Shown here: piece after piece, positions 12,001-21,352 of the stretch
Layout: every line of letters starts with the position of its first letter
Position numbering within the stretch: position 1 is the stretch's first letter
Source: Punctularia strigosozonata HHB-11173 SS5
Lineage: Eukaryota > Basidiomycota > Agaricomycetes > Corticiales > Punctulariaceae
Length of the DNA stretch: 43,078 nt
Direction of reading: 5' to 3'
Assembly: GCF_000264995.1 (NCBI RefSeq)
Contig: NW_006767439.1
Location: 1,674,120 to 1,717,197 of the forward strand
Notes under the pieces: model-generated
Databases searched by the model: none
Seen by the model: only the letters and a program-made list of their open reading frames with translations
Told to the model about the DNA's origin: nothing
Position numbers and translations under genes: made by a program

Positions 12001-12117
12001 AGGTAGAGTAGTGCTTGCGTAAGCGATTCTTGTAGTTTGTTGAGAAGAAACGGCAGGGTGTGCCGTCTTCCAACCTCTCTTTGCATGCAAAACCCTTGTC
12101 ACATGTTGTTAGGATCT
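9074..12117 (-). pseudogene. Copy A: zinc finger + tyrosine-recombinase-like part of a RecQ-fusion gene, with four in-frame stops
   Basis: One frame runs through nearly the whole span once a 60-nt intron (11493-11552, donor GTAAGT, acceptor CTCAG) is removed. It starts with a C-x8-C...H-x4-H finger near 12085-12010 and continues through a long helical region. It then shows recombinase-like signatures: GPPPRFTEL (box I, R..E) near 10475, a YWK lysine near 10360, NAKRH at the HxxR position and GHS-x7-Y at 9979-9947, with His to Tyr exactly 9 residues apart. A Ser-rich tail ends at 9074. Four stops interrupt it: TAA 11441-11443 and TGA at 11144-11146, 11075-11077 and 10511-10513. Each continues in frame into family-like sequence. 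The helicase lobe expected next is missing here and probably lies at 675-1289 beyond the CACTA element. I take it as dead. The 5' start is unresolved. Confidence 0.75.
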
Positions 12118-12332
12118 ATTGTCAGAACAATTTCAAGGGTTAAGCAGTGAACATAAGTCTCACGTATCTTGCTTAGCTTGCGTATCTCACGTATCTCGCG
12201 TACCTGTAGCATGCCAGAAACATGTGGCTCGTCTACCCAACGCTAGCAGCACCGATGTGGTGTATAAAAATGGGAGGGGGGCGAGGGGCCTCGACGAATA
12301 TCCCCCCTCCATTATCCCCCTCCTGGATTGCT
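12118..12332. promoter_or_regulatory. Head-to-head promoter region between copy A and its partner gene
   Basis: About 215 bp separate the two divergent genes. The words CACGTATCT and GCGTATCT/GCGTACC recur between 12160 and 12205. A TATAAAA box for the plus-strand gene lies at 12263-12269, about 70 bases upstream of its ATG. I see no obvious TATA box for the minus gene. Confidence 0.5.
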
Positions 12333-15178
12333 ATGGAGGATATGGAAGAGGATCGGCCTGGACCGACATGGTCGATGGACCGGGCACCCTCGCCTCCTGA
12401 GTCTTTCGAGGATGAGATACAGACGGTTAACAGATCAGAGGATCAGGACGGAACGGAGGAGTGCGGCGTGACTGATTTGCTAGACCAGGACCTTGATCCC
12501 TCTTGGCTATACGAGAATATCGAAACGCATGTCATGAGCCTGGCAACATTCATGGGGTCCGCTTCGCAACTGTTCGGACCAGGAAAATCGGTGCAGCGGG
12601 CGACCAACTACATGCTCTGTGATCGTTGGACAAGGGCGGATGGAAGCATGAACAAGCTCATCAAGGTGGATGTTGAATATGCGGAAGATTTCCTGGAGCA
12701 TGAGTTCGACCCGGGGAGCATCCGGTTCAGGCGGGACATCGACTCCATCATCAGATATTCTCAGCAGCTGGACATCCTGGCCAGCGTAAAGGTGTTCATA
12801 TTACCAGATTTTGATTGGAGCCACACGAGGAACAATCGGTGTCTATTGAATATGGTCCCCCCAGGCACTGTTCTGTGCCCGCGCACACGATCCCGAACAT
12901 GCTCCTTGGGACGTTCAGTTCTCAGGGCAAGATAGTTGTTCTGTTTCCAGGGCTGTGGTCCGCGAGCGTGAAACTGGGGGACAGGTGGATTCCCACCGCG
13001 ATAGTGGAGCAATTCTACAACCTCGTACTAGCAGCTCCCTCCCTTCGGGAGCTGAACGAAGGGCAGGTGCACATCCTGGCCATGTACAGTGCAGCGATGG
13101 CGAACCAAAGGGACGAGGGAGGACAGATGCACTGGCACAGCATCAACATGTCTGCCAATTGCATGAAGGATTTCGGGGAAATGCTGAAAACCCGAGCCAA
13201 CAGCCTGGAGCAGGCGGCATTCTGTGACCTCTGGTTCATGTTCGAGGTGAAAGGGTCCAAAGATGAATTTGTGCACGAGCTGCAAGAAATGGAAATAGCG
13301 TCCAAGTTTATAGAAGCGACGAGCTGGATTGGACCGGACACGAGGGCAAATGACCAGTGGTGGATAGACATCGAGGTGGAGATGTACTGCCCGGGGCACT
13401 GCCTGAAGATCCACACCGGCAAGCACAGTGAAATTCTCTGGTGCATGTTTCCGGAGCTGGGGACGCAGGCACACAGAGGGAAGGTGAAAGAGGCTTTGGA
13501 CCATCCTCAATTCATCAGGGATTACGCGGGACAACTGGAACAACTGGCCGGATTCCGTTGGCAACCCCGCAAGTGTGACAAAGAAGTGTTCAACAGCACG
13601 CATATGTGCAGACGTATCACATGGACCAGGTGTTGATACATGCGCAACACCGCAACCTGTGGGCCTGCATTCCATACAAGATGCTGTATCCGGTGAACAT
13701 GGACCGACTGCTGAAGCGGTTGCAAAAGCGGGTGAAAATCATGTTGGACATAGGGGAGGCCAACACGATAGAGACAGGACACGTAGGACAAGATGGAGGT
13801 GTCAGATTAGAGGCGCGCGTCCCACTTTCCGAGACGGATACGTTTATGGGAGACGAGTTGTTCCTCAGCAGGAGGAACTTAAGTGCGCTGAAGGCATGCC
13901 TCACAGCACTGAAGACGTATACTTGGTGGTAAGTGGATATCTTGCTCTTGCTCGTGCGGACAACAATGCTCACCAGATGGCAAGCATTTCATCACATTCT
14001 GCACCAAAGCATGCCTGCTGATCTTGGAGTACCTGACGGGCCTGCCGGGGGAGATTCGACGTTGGGTGGCAACAATCGCGCTCGGAGCACAACTCGTATG
14101 ACTCTTAAACTTGACGCTCAGCACGGGGTGGCAAGGAAGCATCATCCAAGAAATGTTGGCTTTTGGCTCACGGCGAGCAGAAGGTATGGACCACGAGCTG
14201 GTACCCCTCCACCTGATACTTGGGCTGTGGTTCCTATGCGGCATCCACTGGGAGAAAAACGGGGACGTGCGAGTTCCTCATATGCCGACCAAAGCCCTGC
14301 ACTACGTGCCTGGGGACATGGCCAAGCTGTTCGGAGAGAAGCACATGAGCTTTATGCAGAGCCACATGTATCCGGTGATGATACCGCAGGAGCGATGAGA
14401 ACGAATGGAGAAAGTCTACTTTGGGAGGACCAAGAACAAAGTACACACCGAAGACGTGAGAAGCGTGCGTAGGACAGAACCGCCACCGCCAGCTGTGGAT
14501 TTCCAGGCAGGAGAACGGGGCATCAAGGTTCGGCCTCTGGTTGCAATGCAGTTGGAACCAGGGGCTGAGTTCATTGACCTACCGGAGGAGATCAAGGAGG
14601 CATTGCCGCCGTCAGAACCGATAGGACTGAACGAGGCCATGGAGAAGATATCCCAGCAGCTGGCATCAGACATCATCCAAAAAATACCCAACTACCGAAA
14701 GTTGCGAGACAGAAGCTATACGATCATGCTCAAAGCGGAGAGAGGAAATGCCAACTGGTTGTGGTTCAAGACCCTGGACCTTTCGCGCTTGTTCTTGGCT
14801 GTACTGGTGAAGAAGGTAGAAAGGAAGGTGTGGCAGATGGCGATCGATAATCTGCTCCCACAGAAAGGGCTAGTACGCACGCCGTGTTTGCAAAGTTGGC
14901 ACCTGATGGAGTCGCAAAAAGACTGGAGGGAGTTGGCAAACACGCTGAGCGATACAGACGCAGGGAGTGTACGGAAGGAGTTTCAACAAAAGGTGTTGAA
15001 CCAATGTCTTTGGCTGCCTTCGGCTAACGCAAGTCGGTTATGGAAGACGACGGGATCAAAATATTGTGCGGCCACCATGATTCTGGAGACTCACCAAGGC
15101 ACTGCAATATGCATCGTTATCAATCCCAACTGCTACCGCTGGCGCGAAGAGATCAGAGTACACTGCGGCACTCCATAG
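12333..15178 (+). pseudogene. Large degenerate gene head-to-head with the recombinase/helicase gene, function unknown
   Basis: Begins at ATG 12333 with an acidic Pro-rich leader, then a conserved-looking block (YMLCDRWTRADGS; later IPNMLLGTF and KIVVLFPGLWS). I remember this type of protein as a hypothetical protein lying beside RecQ-like helicases in mushroom genomes; I know no function. The frame is broken several times. There is a frameshift near 12865-12885, one near 13580, a disturbed splice of the intron near 13930-13978, and in-frame TGA codons at 14099-14101 and 14396-14398. Both TGAs continue directly into good sequence. The last part (14405-15178) is a 257-residue helical stretch with no motif I can name. 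No catalytic signature, membrane segment or signal peptide was seen. The orientation suggests shared regulation with copy A. Confidence 0.6.
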
Positions 15179-15296
15179 CTTCCAGCGGAAGAAGGAAGGG
15201 AGATGACGGATGATGAAGGGATGGAGGTTGAGTAAGTGAGGAAAGACGGGGCGGGGGTAACCAGAAATGGATCAGATAGATAAGATGTAAAGAGTG

Positions 15297-15600
15297 GTCA
15301 TTGACTGCGCGGCGGGCTTTGCGTACTAGAGGTTCACATTTTGCTCAAACTGCGGGGAGGACAGTCATTGACTGCACGGCGGGCTTTGCATACTGGATGT
15401 TCACATTCTTTTCAAACGGCGGAAAGCGTGGTCATTGACTGCACGGCGGGCTTTGCATACTAGACGTTCACATTTTGCTCAAACTGCGGGGAGGGCAGTC
15501 ATTTACCGCATGGCGGGCTTTGCATACTAGACGTTCACATTTTGTTCAAACGGCGGAAAGAGCGGTCATTGACCGCGCGGCGCGGATGGACTGCGCCCAC
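15297..15600. repeat. 67-bp tandem repeat, about 4.5 copies
   Basis: Units start with GGTCATTGACTGC-like words at 15297, 15364, 15431, 15498 and 15564, that is spacing 67, 67, 67 and 66. Each unit contains GGCGGGCTTTGCATACTAGA, then GTTCACATTTTG and CGGCGGAAAG or GCGGGGAGG. Alternate units share the same 3' variant, hinting at a 134-bp higher-order dimer. Confidence 0.9.
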
Positions 15601-15739
15601 ACGTGAAAGCAATTCACTCCGTACAAATGCATTGTTCACGGAGGCAATGACAACTATAAATGACAATAAATTACAGATTCATAGCGCAAAATGTCCATGA
15701 TGAAGCCAGGGGGAGGATGCAACAAATTCATAACATTGT

Positions 15740-16204
15740 TCAACGGCGGCCCTTTGCGCCCTTTCCGTGTTTCTTCGATCCGCCAGCTTGGGGGGCAGTG
15801 GGCCGGGTGGCAACCGCTTCGTCCTCACGAAGACCCACTGCATCGCCGGGCACAGAGCCCTTGAGAACGAAGTCATTATTGGGCGCGGGGCGCCGTCGGC
15901 GGGCCTGCTTTTGCGGCTGCTCCAGCATCGGAGGCTGGCGCCTGCGAGGGTTCGGGTTGTCGCTGTTGCTGAGGTCAGTGAGGGAGGACGTGGGGTCGCG
16001 CGTCGAAGCCGGTGGAGGGGTCCTGGGCGGCGGCATCAAACCCGGTGCAGGGGTCCGGCTCCAACCGGGGTGGTGGGCGGAGGCGATGCCATATTCACGT
16101 GGTGGTGTCAGAAATGAAACATGATATGGAAGGCAGAAAGGGCCGTTGTGGACAGTGTGGCAGCGGGGACAGTGACAGAGAAAGAGAAAAGTCAACGGAA
16201 GCAC
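15740..16204 (-). CDS. Pro/Arg-rich minus-strand frame, doubtful gene
   Basis: A 154-codon frame rich in Pro, Ser, Thr and Arg (PPPRTPPPAST and RRRRP patches) ends at 15740. Composition alone could produce it in this GC-rich region, and overlapping plus-strand frames are as long. No domain is visible and no promoter or intron supports it. Confidence 0.2.
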   Translation of the reverse strand: MLPLTFLFLCHCPRCHTVHNGPFCLPYHVSFLTPPREYGIASAHHPGWSRTPAPGLMPPPRTPPPASTRDPTSSLTDLSNSDNPNPRRRQPPMLEQPQKQARRRRPAPNNDFVLKGSVPGDAVGLREDEAVATRPTAPQAGGSKKHGKGAKGRR

Positions 16205-16519
16205 GGGAGGGCCGTCGTGGACTGTGTGGCGGTGCTAGGGCCCACGCGCACGTGACCTCAAAGGGGCCAGCCCTCCCGCGTGGTCAACGACGGTCCTTTT
16301 GCGCACGCAAGGTGATCACGTTGTTGCCCAGCCCCACCACATGGTCGATGTCAGGGCATGGCTCCCACACTCGCCTCATGTCCCATTGTCCCCCATTCTG
16401 CTTCCGCTTCTGTCCCATTTTGTTCATTTCCCCTAATACTTTCATCTCCCTATTCAGTCATGCTCTCCCGCGCCCTCCTAGGCTTCCTGCACCCTCCTTT
16501 TGGCATCTCCCCTATTTTG
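16205..16519. other. Gene-free flank of the copia element
   Basis: Pyrimidine-rich DNA directly left of the copia LTR. No motif or gene is seen. The five bases adjoining the LTR are TTTTG (16515-16519), the only candidate target-site copy available because the other end of the element is lost. Confidence 0.35.
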
Positions 16520-16774
16520 TGTTGTCTGAGGGCGTCTAGCAGCTGGACAACACTCGAGAACGAGCTGGAGAGCACAGACAGTGAGCAGAATGAAGTAAAT
16601 ACATGGAGAGGGCTATCCTACCTGGAGAGCACAGACAGTGAGCAGAATGAAGTGCCCAACTCATCTGTGGCTCTCCAGTAAAACTGTCAGCACAGCCTAC
16701 AAGCTAAAGCGGCCACAGCCACGCGAAATAAGCGCCGGAAGCGCCAGAGAGCTGGCAAGTCACCACAGACAACA
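16520..16774 (-). repeat. 3' LTR of the copia element (255 bp)
   Basis: Read on the minus strand the LTR begins TGTTGTCTG and ends CAGACAACA, a perfect 9-bp terminal inverted repeat with canonical TG...CA ends. A polypurine tract of the form AGGGGGGAG stands immediately before it, just after the pol stop codon. Inside, a 32-bp segment occurs twice (16565-16596 and 16622-16653, period 57). Confidence 0.9.
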
Positions 16775-16796
16775 CTCCCCCCTGACAAGGCAACTC

Positions 16797-19700
16797 TCAA
16801 GCCAATCCCATCAAACTCCTGCAAGCCTCCACCTTCGAGCGATCCAGAGACTTGGTGAGCAAGTCGGCAGGCATCTCCGCCGTGGGGATGTAGCTGACAG
16901 AGATCTTCTTCGCCTCAACGGCATCCCTAAGCCAGTAGAAGGCCAGGTCGAGGTGCTTCATGCGCCTGTGATGTTCTGGGTTCTTCGCCACAGAGAGAGC
17001 AGACTGGTTGTCGATGCGGAGCATAGAGGAGGAGCTGACATCGAAGCCGAGCTCAGTGAGGAGGTTCCGGAGCCAGATGACCTCCCTGCTGGCATAACAG
17101 GCGGCCACATACTCGGCCTCAGTGGTGGAGAGAGCCACGACGGTCTGAAGCTTCGAGCTCCAGCTCACGGCGCTGGTACCGACCTTGAGGATGTAGCCAG
17201 AGGTGGAGCGGCCGTTGTCCGGGTTGCCGCCATGGTCAGCATCGGAGAACGAGCTGAAGAGCTCGCCGGAGTCGTCAGGAGCGTACCGGATGCGTAGGTC
17301 GAGGGTGCCCCGCAGGTAGCGGAAGAGGTGCTTCACGGCCTTCCAGTGAGCCGGGCCAGGGTTGCTGGTGAAGCGAGAGAGAACGCCGACGGCGTAGGAG
17401 ATGTCGGGCCGAGTGCAGATGGCCAGGTAGAGCAGGGCACCCACGGCGCTGACGTACGGCTTGTCCTGCATGTAAGCGACGTCGTCAGGAGTGCTGGGAG
17501 CCATGGAGGTCGACAGGCGAAGGTTGGGATCCATAGGAGTCTTCACCGGGCTGCAGGTGCTGAAGCCGTAGGTGTTGAGGATGTCGAGGATGTACTGGCG
17601 CTGATCCAGAGTCATGGTGCGGTTGGGGCGGTCCCAGGTGATGTGCACGCCGAGTAGGAGCGAGATCGGACCCAGGTAACGAAGCTTGAAGCGCCGGGAG
17701 AGCTCCTCGATCACGGCATCCTTGGCCTCCTGGCTCTTGGAGACAATGGTCAGATCATCCACGAACACCGGCACGATCACCTTGACACCGTCGCGCTCCC
17801 AGACATAGATGCTCTTGTCGCAGCGGACCCGGGAGAAGCCCATCTCCTGCAGGGCGGCGTCGAGCTTCTGGTTCCAGACGCGAGGAGCCTGTTTGAGGCC
17901 GTAGAGAGACTTGCGGAGCCGGCAGACGACTCCGGGCTTACCCTGCTCAAAGCCGTCGGGCTGGTCCATGTAGACCTCCTCCACCAGATCACCGTTGAGG
18001 AAAGCGTTGGAGATGTCCACCGAGTCGGCCTCCCAGTCCTCGAGGGCACAGATGGCCAGGATAGCGCGGAGAGCGGCCCACTTGGCTGTAGGAGCAAAGG
18101 TTTCGTCGAAGTCGACTCCCGGGCGCTGGCTGAAGCCCTTGGCGACGAGGCGGGCCTTGTAGCGCTCCACAGAACCGTCGGCCTTGCGCTTGACCTTGAA
18201 AACCCAACGGGAACCGATGGCCTTGCGTCCGGGAGGCAGCTGGACCAGCTCCCAGGTCCCATTGGCGATGTGGGCCTCGATCTCCTCCATGGCGGCCTTG
18301 TACCATAGATCCGAGTCAGGACGCTTCATGGCCTCGCGGAAAGACCTAGGCTCGTTGCCCCGCGCCTCAGCCTTCAGTGCGCAAGTCTGAAAGGCGGCCT
18401 TGAGGCTCTGAGGGAAGGAGAGGTGGTCTGGCGACGAAGGAGCGGCGTAGATGGTGTCGAGGCCAGCTAGCACCAGCATGGCGTCCTCTGGCTCAGCAGC
18501 AGCCAGGGGATCCTCGGAGGAGGTGTCGTCTTCGTCCTCGCTGCTCTCGATGGCTGGAGTGGGTTCCCGGTAGGCCTGAGGGGCCGGAGAGCGAGAGGGG
18601 ACGATCCACCAAGGCTGCACGGGCTTGGGCGCACGGCGCTCGCGTCTGAGGGCCAGAGGAGGAGTCGGAGGGCGTTCAGGAGGCGTAGGAGGGCGCTCCA
18701 GGTCCATTGACGGCGCTGCAGAGCGAGGGACAGGCGATGGGGAGGCCTCAGGCGAGGCAGAACCAGTGGGAGGCGAGGACGAAGCATGAGGAGACGGCGG
18801 AGGCGTCTCAACTCTGGCAGGAGCGACAGGCGGCACATGGGGCGGTTCCAGATCTCCCCCCGGTTCAGGGATGTCCTGAGCATCCTGAAACGGCGGTGGT
18901 GCCATATCTCCCCCCGGAACCGGCGCAGGTGCGTCAGGAGGAGAGCCAGGAGGGCCGTGCAGCGAAGGCAGGGCGCGGAGGAGGAAGTCGGATGCAGCAG
19001 AGTCCCAGCTGGCGGTAGAACGCGCTCCGGGGAAGTACCGCTCGTCGAAGATAGCGGCGTTAGAGATGATCCGCTTGCGGGTGTCTGGGTTGTAGAAGAG
19101 CCAGGCCTTGTAGTCCTCCGCGTAGCCGACGAAGATGCATTTCTCAGAGTGGGAGGAGAGGCCACGGCGCTTGTCCTTCTGGATGTTAACGTAGGCGACA
19201 CACCCAAAGACCCGGAGGCGTTCCACAGAGGGCTTGATCCCGTACCAGCCGAAGTAGGGTGTTGCGCCCTTGGGCAGGGCAGCGGAGGGCGTCCTGTTGT
19301 GCGCATGGACGTAGGCGGCGACGGCGAGGCCCCAGAACGATGGAGGCAGGTTGGACTCGCTCAGGAGAGCCGTGGCGCCCTCGGCCAGAGTCCGGTTGGC
19401 GCGTTCCGCGACGCCGTTCTGGTGGGGCTCGTTGCGGACGCTGTGCTCGCGTCGGATGCCTTCGGAGGTGCAGAGGTCGTCCCACTCCTTCGAGATGAAC
19501 TCGCCGCCCTTGTCGTCGCGCAGTGCGCCGATCTTGCGTCCGGTAAGCCGCTCAGCAAAGGCCTTGAAGCGCAGGAAGGCCTGGAACGTGTCGCTCTTGC
19601 GCCGGAGCAGCACCACCACCCAAAAGCGGTGGGCATCGTCGACAAAGATCACCCAGTATCGATACCCTTCAGGCGTCTGGACAGGGATAGGGCCGTGGAC

Positions 19701-20375
19701 GTCCATGTGGACGAGACCCAGGGCCTCTGACGCGCGCCGGGAGGCCCTCAGAGGCACAGGAGGCCGGTGCAGCTTGCCCGAGATGCAAGGCTCGCAGATG
19801 GCGTCTGGAGCGGCGTCCGAGTCGAGCTTGAGGCCAGAGACGCTGTCCTCCTTCAGCATCCGGCGGACATAGTCGACATTGACGTGCCCGAAGCGCCGAT
19901 GCCAGAGCTCGAGGTCCAAGGCGCAGGTGCTGGCAGGCTGGGCGTGCTCCAGGGCCGGCAGGGTGCGCCCGTTGACGATGGCGGCGTTGGAATCGCTCAC
20001 AGACGCGGTGAACAGCGTGGTAGTGCCTCGAACGAAGGCCATGAGGCCCCTGGTGATCACAACGCGAATGGATTTGTGCTGAGTGAGATACAGGACTGAT
20101 AGGAGGTTAGAGCGCAGCTCTGGGACATGTAGCACCCTGGTCCACTCCACTAGATGTGATTCCTGACCCTTCACCACGGGCTGGAAGCGAACGGAGCCAA
20201 CACCGACGGCGTAGACGAGTTTGGAGTCGGCGAGGCGAATGGGGACGTTGCAGGGCGCGTAGGAGACGAACCAGTGACGGTGAGGCGTCATATGAGCAGT
20301 GGCCCCTGTATCGGCGGTCCAGTCAGCGCTGGGGACGTCTAGAACGTTCAGACGACGAGCATAATACACCTGCAT
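16797..20375 (-). CDS. Copia polyprotein: protease, integrase, reverse transcriptase, RNase H
   Basis: An unbroken 1192-codon frame. Protease: DTGATAHM near residue 22. Gag-pre-integrase: LELWHRRFGHVN. Integrase: catalytic D in HMDVHGP, second D in RDDKGGEF, E in NGVAERANRTL. A long Pro/Ser/Glu-rich linker follows (about 18.4-19.0 kb). Reverse transcriptase: WVFKVKRKADGS, then VDISNAFLNG and a VFVDD box in place of the usual YVDD. RNase H: STTEAEYVA, DNQSA and a C-terminal DLLTK motif typical of copia. The intact frame contrasts with the broken neighbours and suggests recent arrival. Just upstream a frameshift separates it from the end of gag (LAGNAG words near 20390), and a TGA lies in the remnant near 20453. 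Without a 5' LTR it has no promoter of its own. Confidence 0.93.
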   Translation of the reverse strand: MQVYYARRLNVLDVPSADWTADTGATAHMTPHRHWFVSYAPCNVPIRLADSKLVYAVGVGSVRFQPVVKGQESHLVEWTRVLHVPELRSNLLSVLYLTQHKSIRVVITRGLMAFVRGTTTLFTASVSDSNAAIVNGRTLPALEHAQPASTCALDLELWHRRFGHVNVDYVRRMLKEDSVSGLKLDSDAAPDAICEPCISGKLHRPPVPLRASRRASEALGLVHMDVHGPIPVQTPEGYRYWVIFVDDAHRFWVVVLLRRKSDTFQAFLRFKAFAERLTGRKIGALRDDKGGEFISKEWDDLCTSEGIRREHSVRNEPHQNGVAERANRTLAEGATALLSESNLPPSFWGLAVAAYVHAHNRTPSAALPKGATPYFGWYGIKPSVERLRVFGCVAYVNIQKDKRRGLSSHSEKCIFVGYAEDYKAWLFYNPDTRKRIISNAAIFDERYFPGARSTASWDSAASDFLLRALPSLHGPPGSPPDAPAPVPGGDMAPPPFQDAQDIPEPGGDLEPPHVPPVAPARVETPPPSPHASSSPPTGSASPEASPSPVPRSAAPSMDLERPPTPPERPPTPPLALRRERRAPKPVQPWWIVPSRSPAPQAYREPTPAIESSEDEDDTSSEDPLAAAEPEDAMLVLAGLDTIYAAPSSPDHLSFPQSLKAAFQTCALKAEARGNEPRSFREAMKRPDSDLWYKAAMEEIEAHIANGTWELVQLPPGRKAIGSRWVFKVKRKADGSVERYKARLVAKGFSQRPGVDFDETFAPTAKWAALRAILAICALEDWEADSVDISNAFLNGDLVEEVYMDQPDGFEQGKPGVVCRLRKSLYGLKQAPRVWNQKLDAALQEMGFSRVRCDKSIYVWERDGVKVIVPVFVDDLTIVSKSQEAKDAVIEELSRRFKLRYLGPISLLLGVHITWDRPNRTMTLDQRQYILDILNTYGFSTCSPVKTPMDPNLRLSTSMAPSTPDDVAYMQDKPYVSAVGALLYLAICTRPDISYAVGVLSRFTSNPGPAHWKAVKHLFRYLRGTLDLRIRYAPDDSGELFSSFSDADHGGNPDNGRSTSGYILKVGTSAVSWSSKLQTVVALSTTEAEYVAACYASREVIWLRNLLTELGFDVSSSSMLRIDNQSALSVAKNPEHHRRMKHLDLAFYWLRDAVEAKKISVSYIPTAEMPADLLTKSLDRSKVEACRSLMGLA

Positions 20376-20600
20376 TGCCAGCCAACTCGATGTGGACAGC
20401 CTGTCCAGTGGTCTGGGGAGAGCCGGGGGCCAACTTCACATCTTCACCAGATCCATCTCAATCCCCACCACATGCACCTTCTGACCCTGCTCGGTACTCG
20501 ACATTGGCGTGGGCATCTACGTCCACGTCTTCAAAACCAAGCTCCACCTGAGCAGGTACACTCAGCTCAGGAAGGAGTATGAGAGTATCCGGGAGAGCAA
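20376..20600 (-). pseudogene. Remnant of the copia gag C-terminus
   Basis: A minus-strand frame with an acidic stretch (GFEDVDVDAHAN) and TGQAVHIELAGNAG leads towards the protease but is out of frame with pol and contains a TGA. No CCHC knuckle is present; that part is already lost. Confidence 0.5.
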
Positions 20601-20774
20601 TGACGACCACATGAAGAAGGTGAGCTTTAATCTATCATAGGAGCACAGTCGAGTGTTGTGTCTAAAGAAGTAGACACATTCAATGTCAAGCATGCCTCAG
20701 AGAATTGAGCAACCTACTGCATCAATGCCATCGCAAGCTTGCTTAGCTCGCGTTGATGGTCTTCTATAAGCAGT

Positions 20775-21246
20775 TCATCTGTTCTCTGGCAGGTTGAATA
20801 CAACCCTGTGGCATTGAACATTGGCATAATCATGAACTTTGTATACGGTATTTAGGGAGTTAATCATGGCCGTTACGAGGGCATTGCCATAGGAAACTAG
20901 CGAAAGAAGAGTAAAAAGCATGACGGATACTTGCGTAGTGCTGTAGTGAGCGTCCTTCCCAGCTAGAAATGGCACTGTCACTGCAAGGCACGTGACCCAA
21001 GGTTGTCCATCCAGGTAAAGGCCCTGTACAAGTGGTGGTTCAGCAGAAGTGCTTGAAGGGAGAGGGCTGACTTACTTGATACTGAGCTGACCCATCACAG
21101 GACTCGCAGGCTGGGCATTTGAACTGGATTTTTTTGTGGTGTCCATCGGGAATGAGGCTCCAGATGCAGGCGGTACAAACAGAGCACGGGCAGAAATCAC
21201 AGCAGAAGACATTGCCGCCAAGGGTACAAATGTAGCAAGCCTGTCC
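20775..21246 (-). pseudogene. Fragment of a PHD/RING-like zinc-finger gene
   Basis: An exon bounded by an acceptor (GACAG at about 21247) and a GTAAGT donor near 21077 encodes CYICTLGG...CCDFC...CTACIW...FKCPACESC. This is a C-x2-C...C-x2-C...C-x2-C...C-x2-C arrangement with a GG and CD as in PHD fingers. The next exon (about 21025-20930, after a CTTGTACAG acceptor) reads GLYLDGQPWV, followed by two small exons ending in VVFNLPENR. I recall such PHD-like proteins as a repeated, functionally unknown family in agaricomycetes. Start and end are missing, so I treat it as a fragment. Confidence 0.5.
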
Positions 21247-21352
21247 GCGCACAAAACGTAAAGCTCGTTATTATAGTGGTAGGTTTGGGAACCGTAAGGG
21301 TCTTAATATATATAACAGGTGAACTATGCGAAGCCGACGTTGAGACCAGCGT

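Larger units (their letters stand above)
16520..20600 (-). mobile_element. Ty1/copia retrotransposon, truncated at its 5' end
   Basis: Order on the minus strand: gag remnant (about 20600-20380), protease, integrase, reverse transcriptase, RNase H, polypurine tract, 3' LTR. Integrase before reverse transcriptase defines the copia superfamily. No second LTR, primer-binding site or full gag is present between 20.6 and 21 kb, so the element lost its 5' end, by truncated reverse transcription or later recombination. Confidence 0.85.

Noticed and set aside
15297-15600. CRISPR-like look of regularly spaced repeats
   Set aside because: The whole 67-bp unit is repeated without unique spacers, and the DNA is eukaryotic.
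16638-19872. Several long plus-strand frames in the copia region
   Set aside because: Antisense shadows of the GC-rich pol gene.
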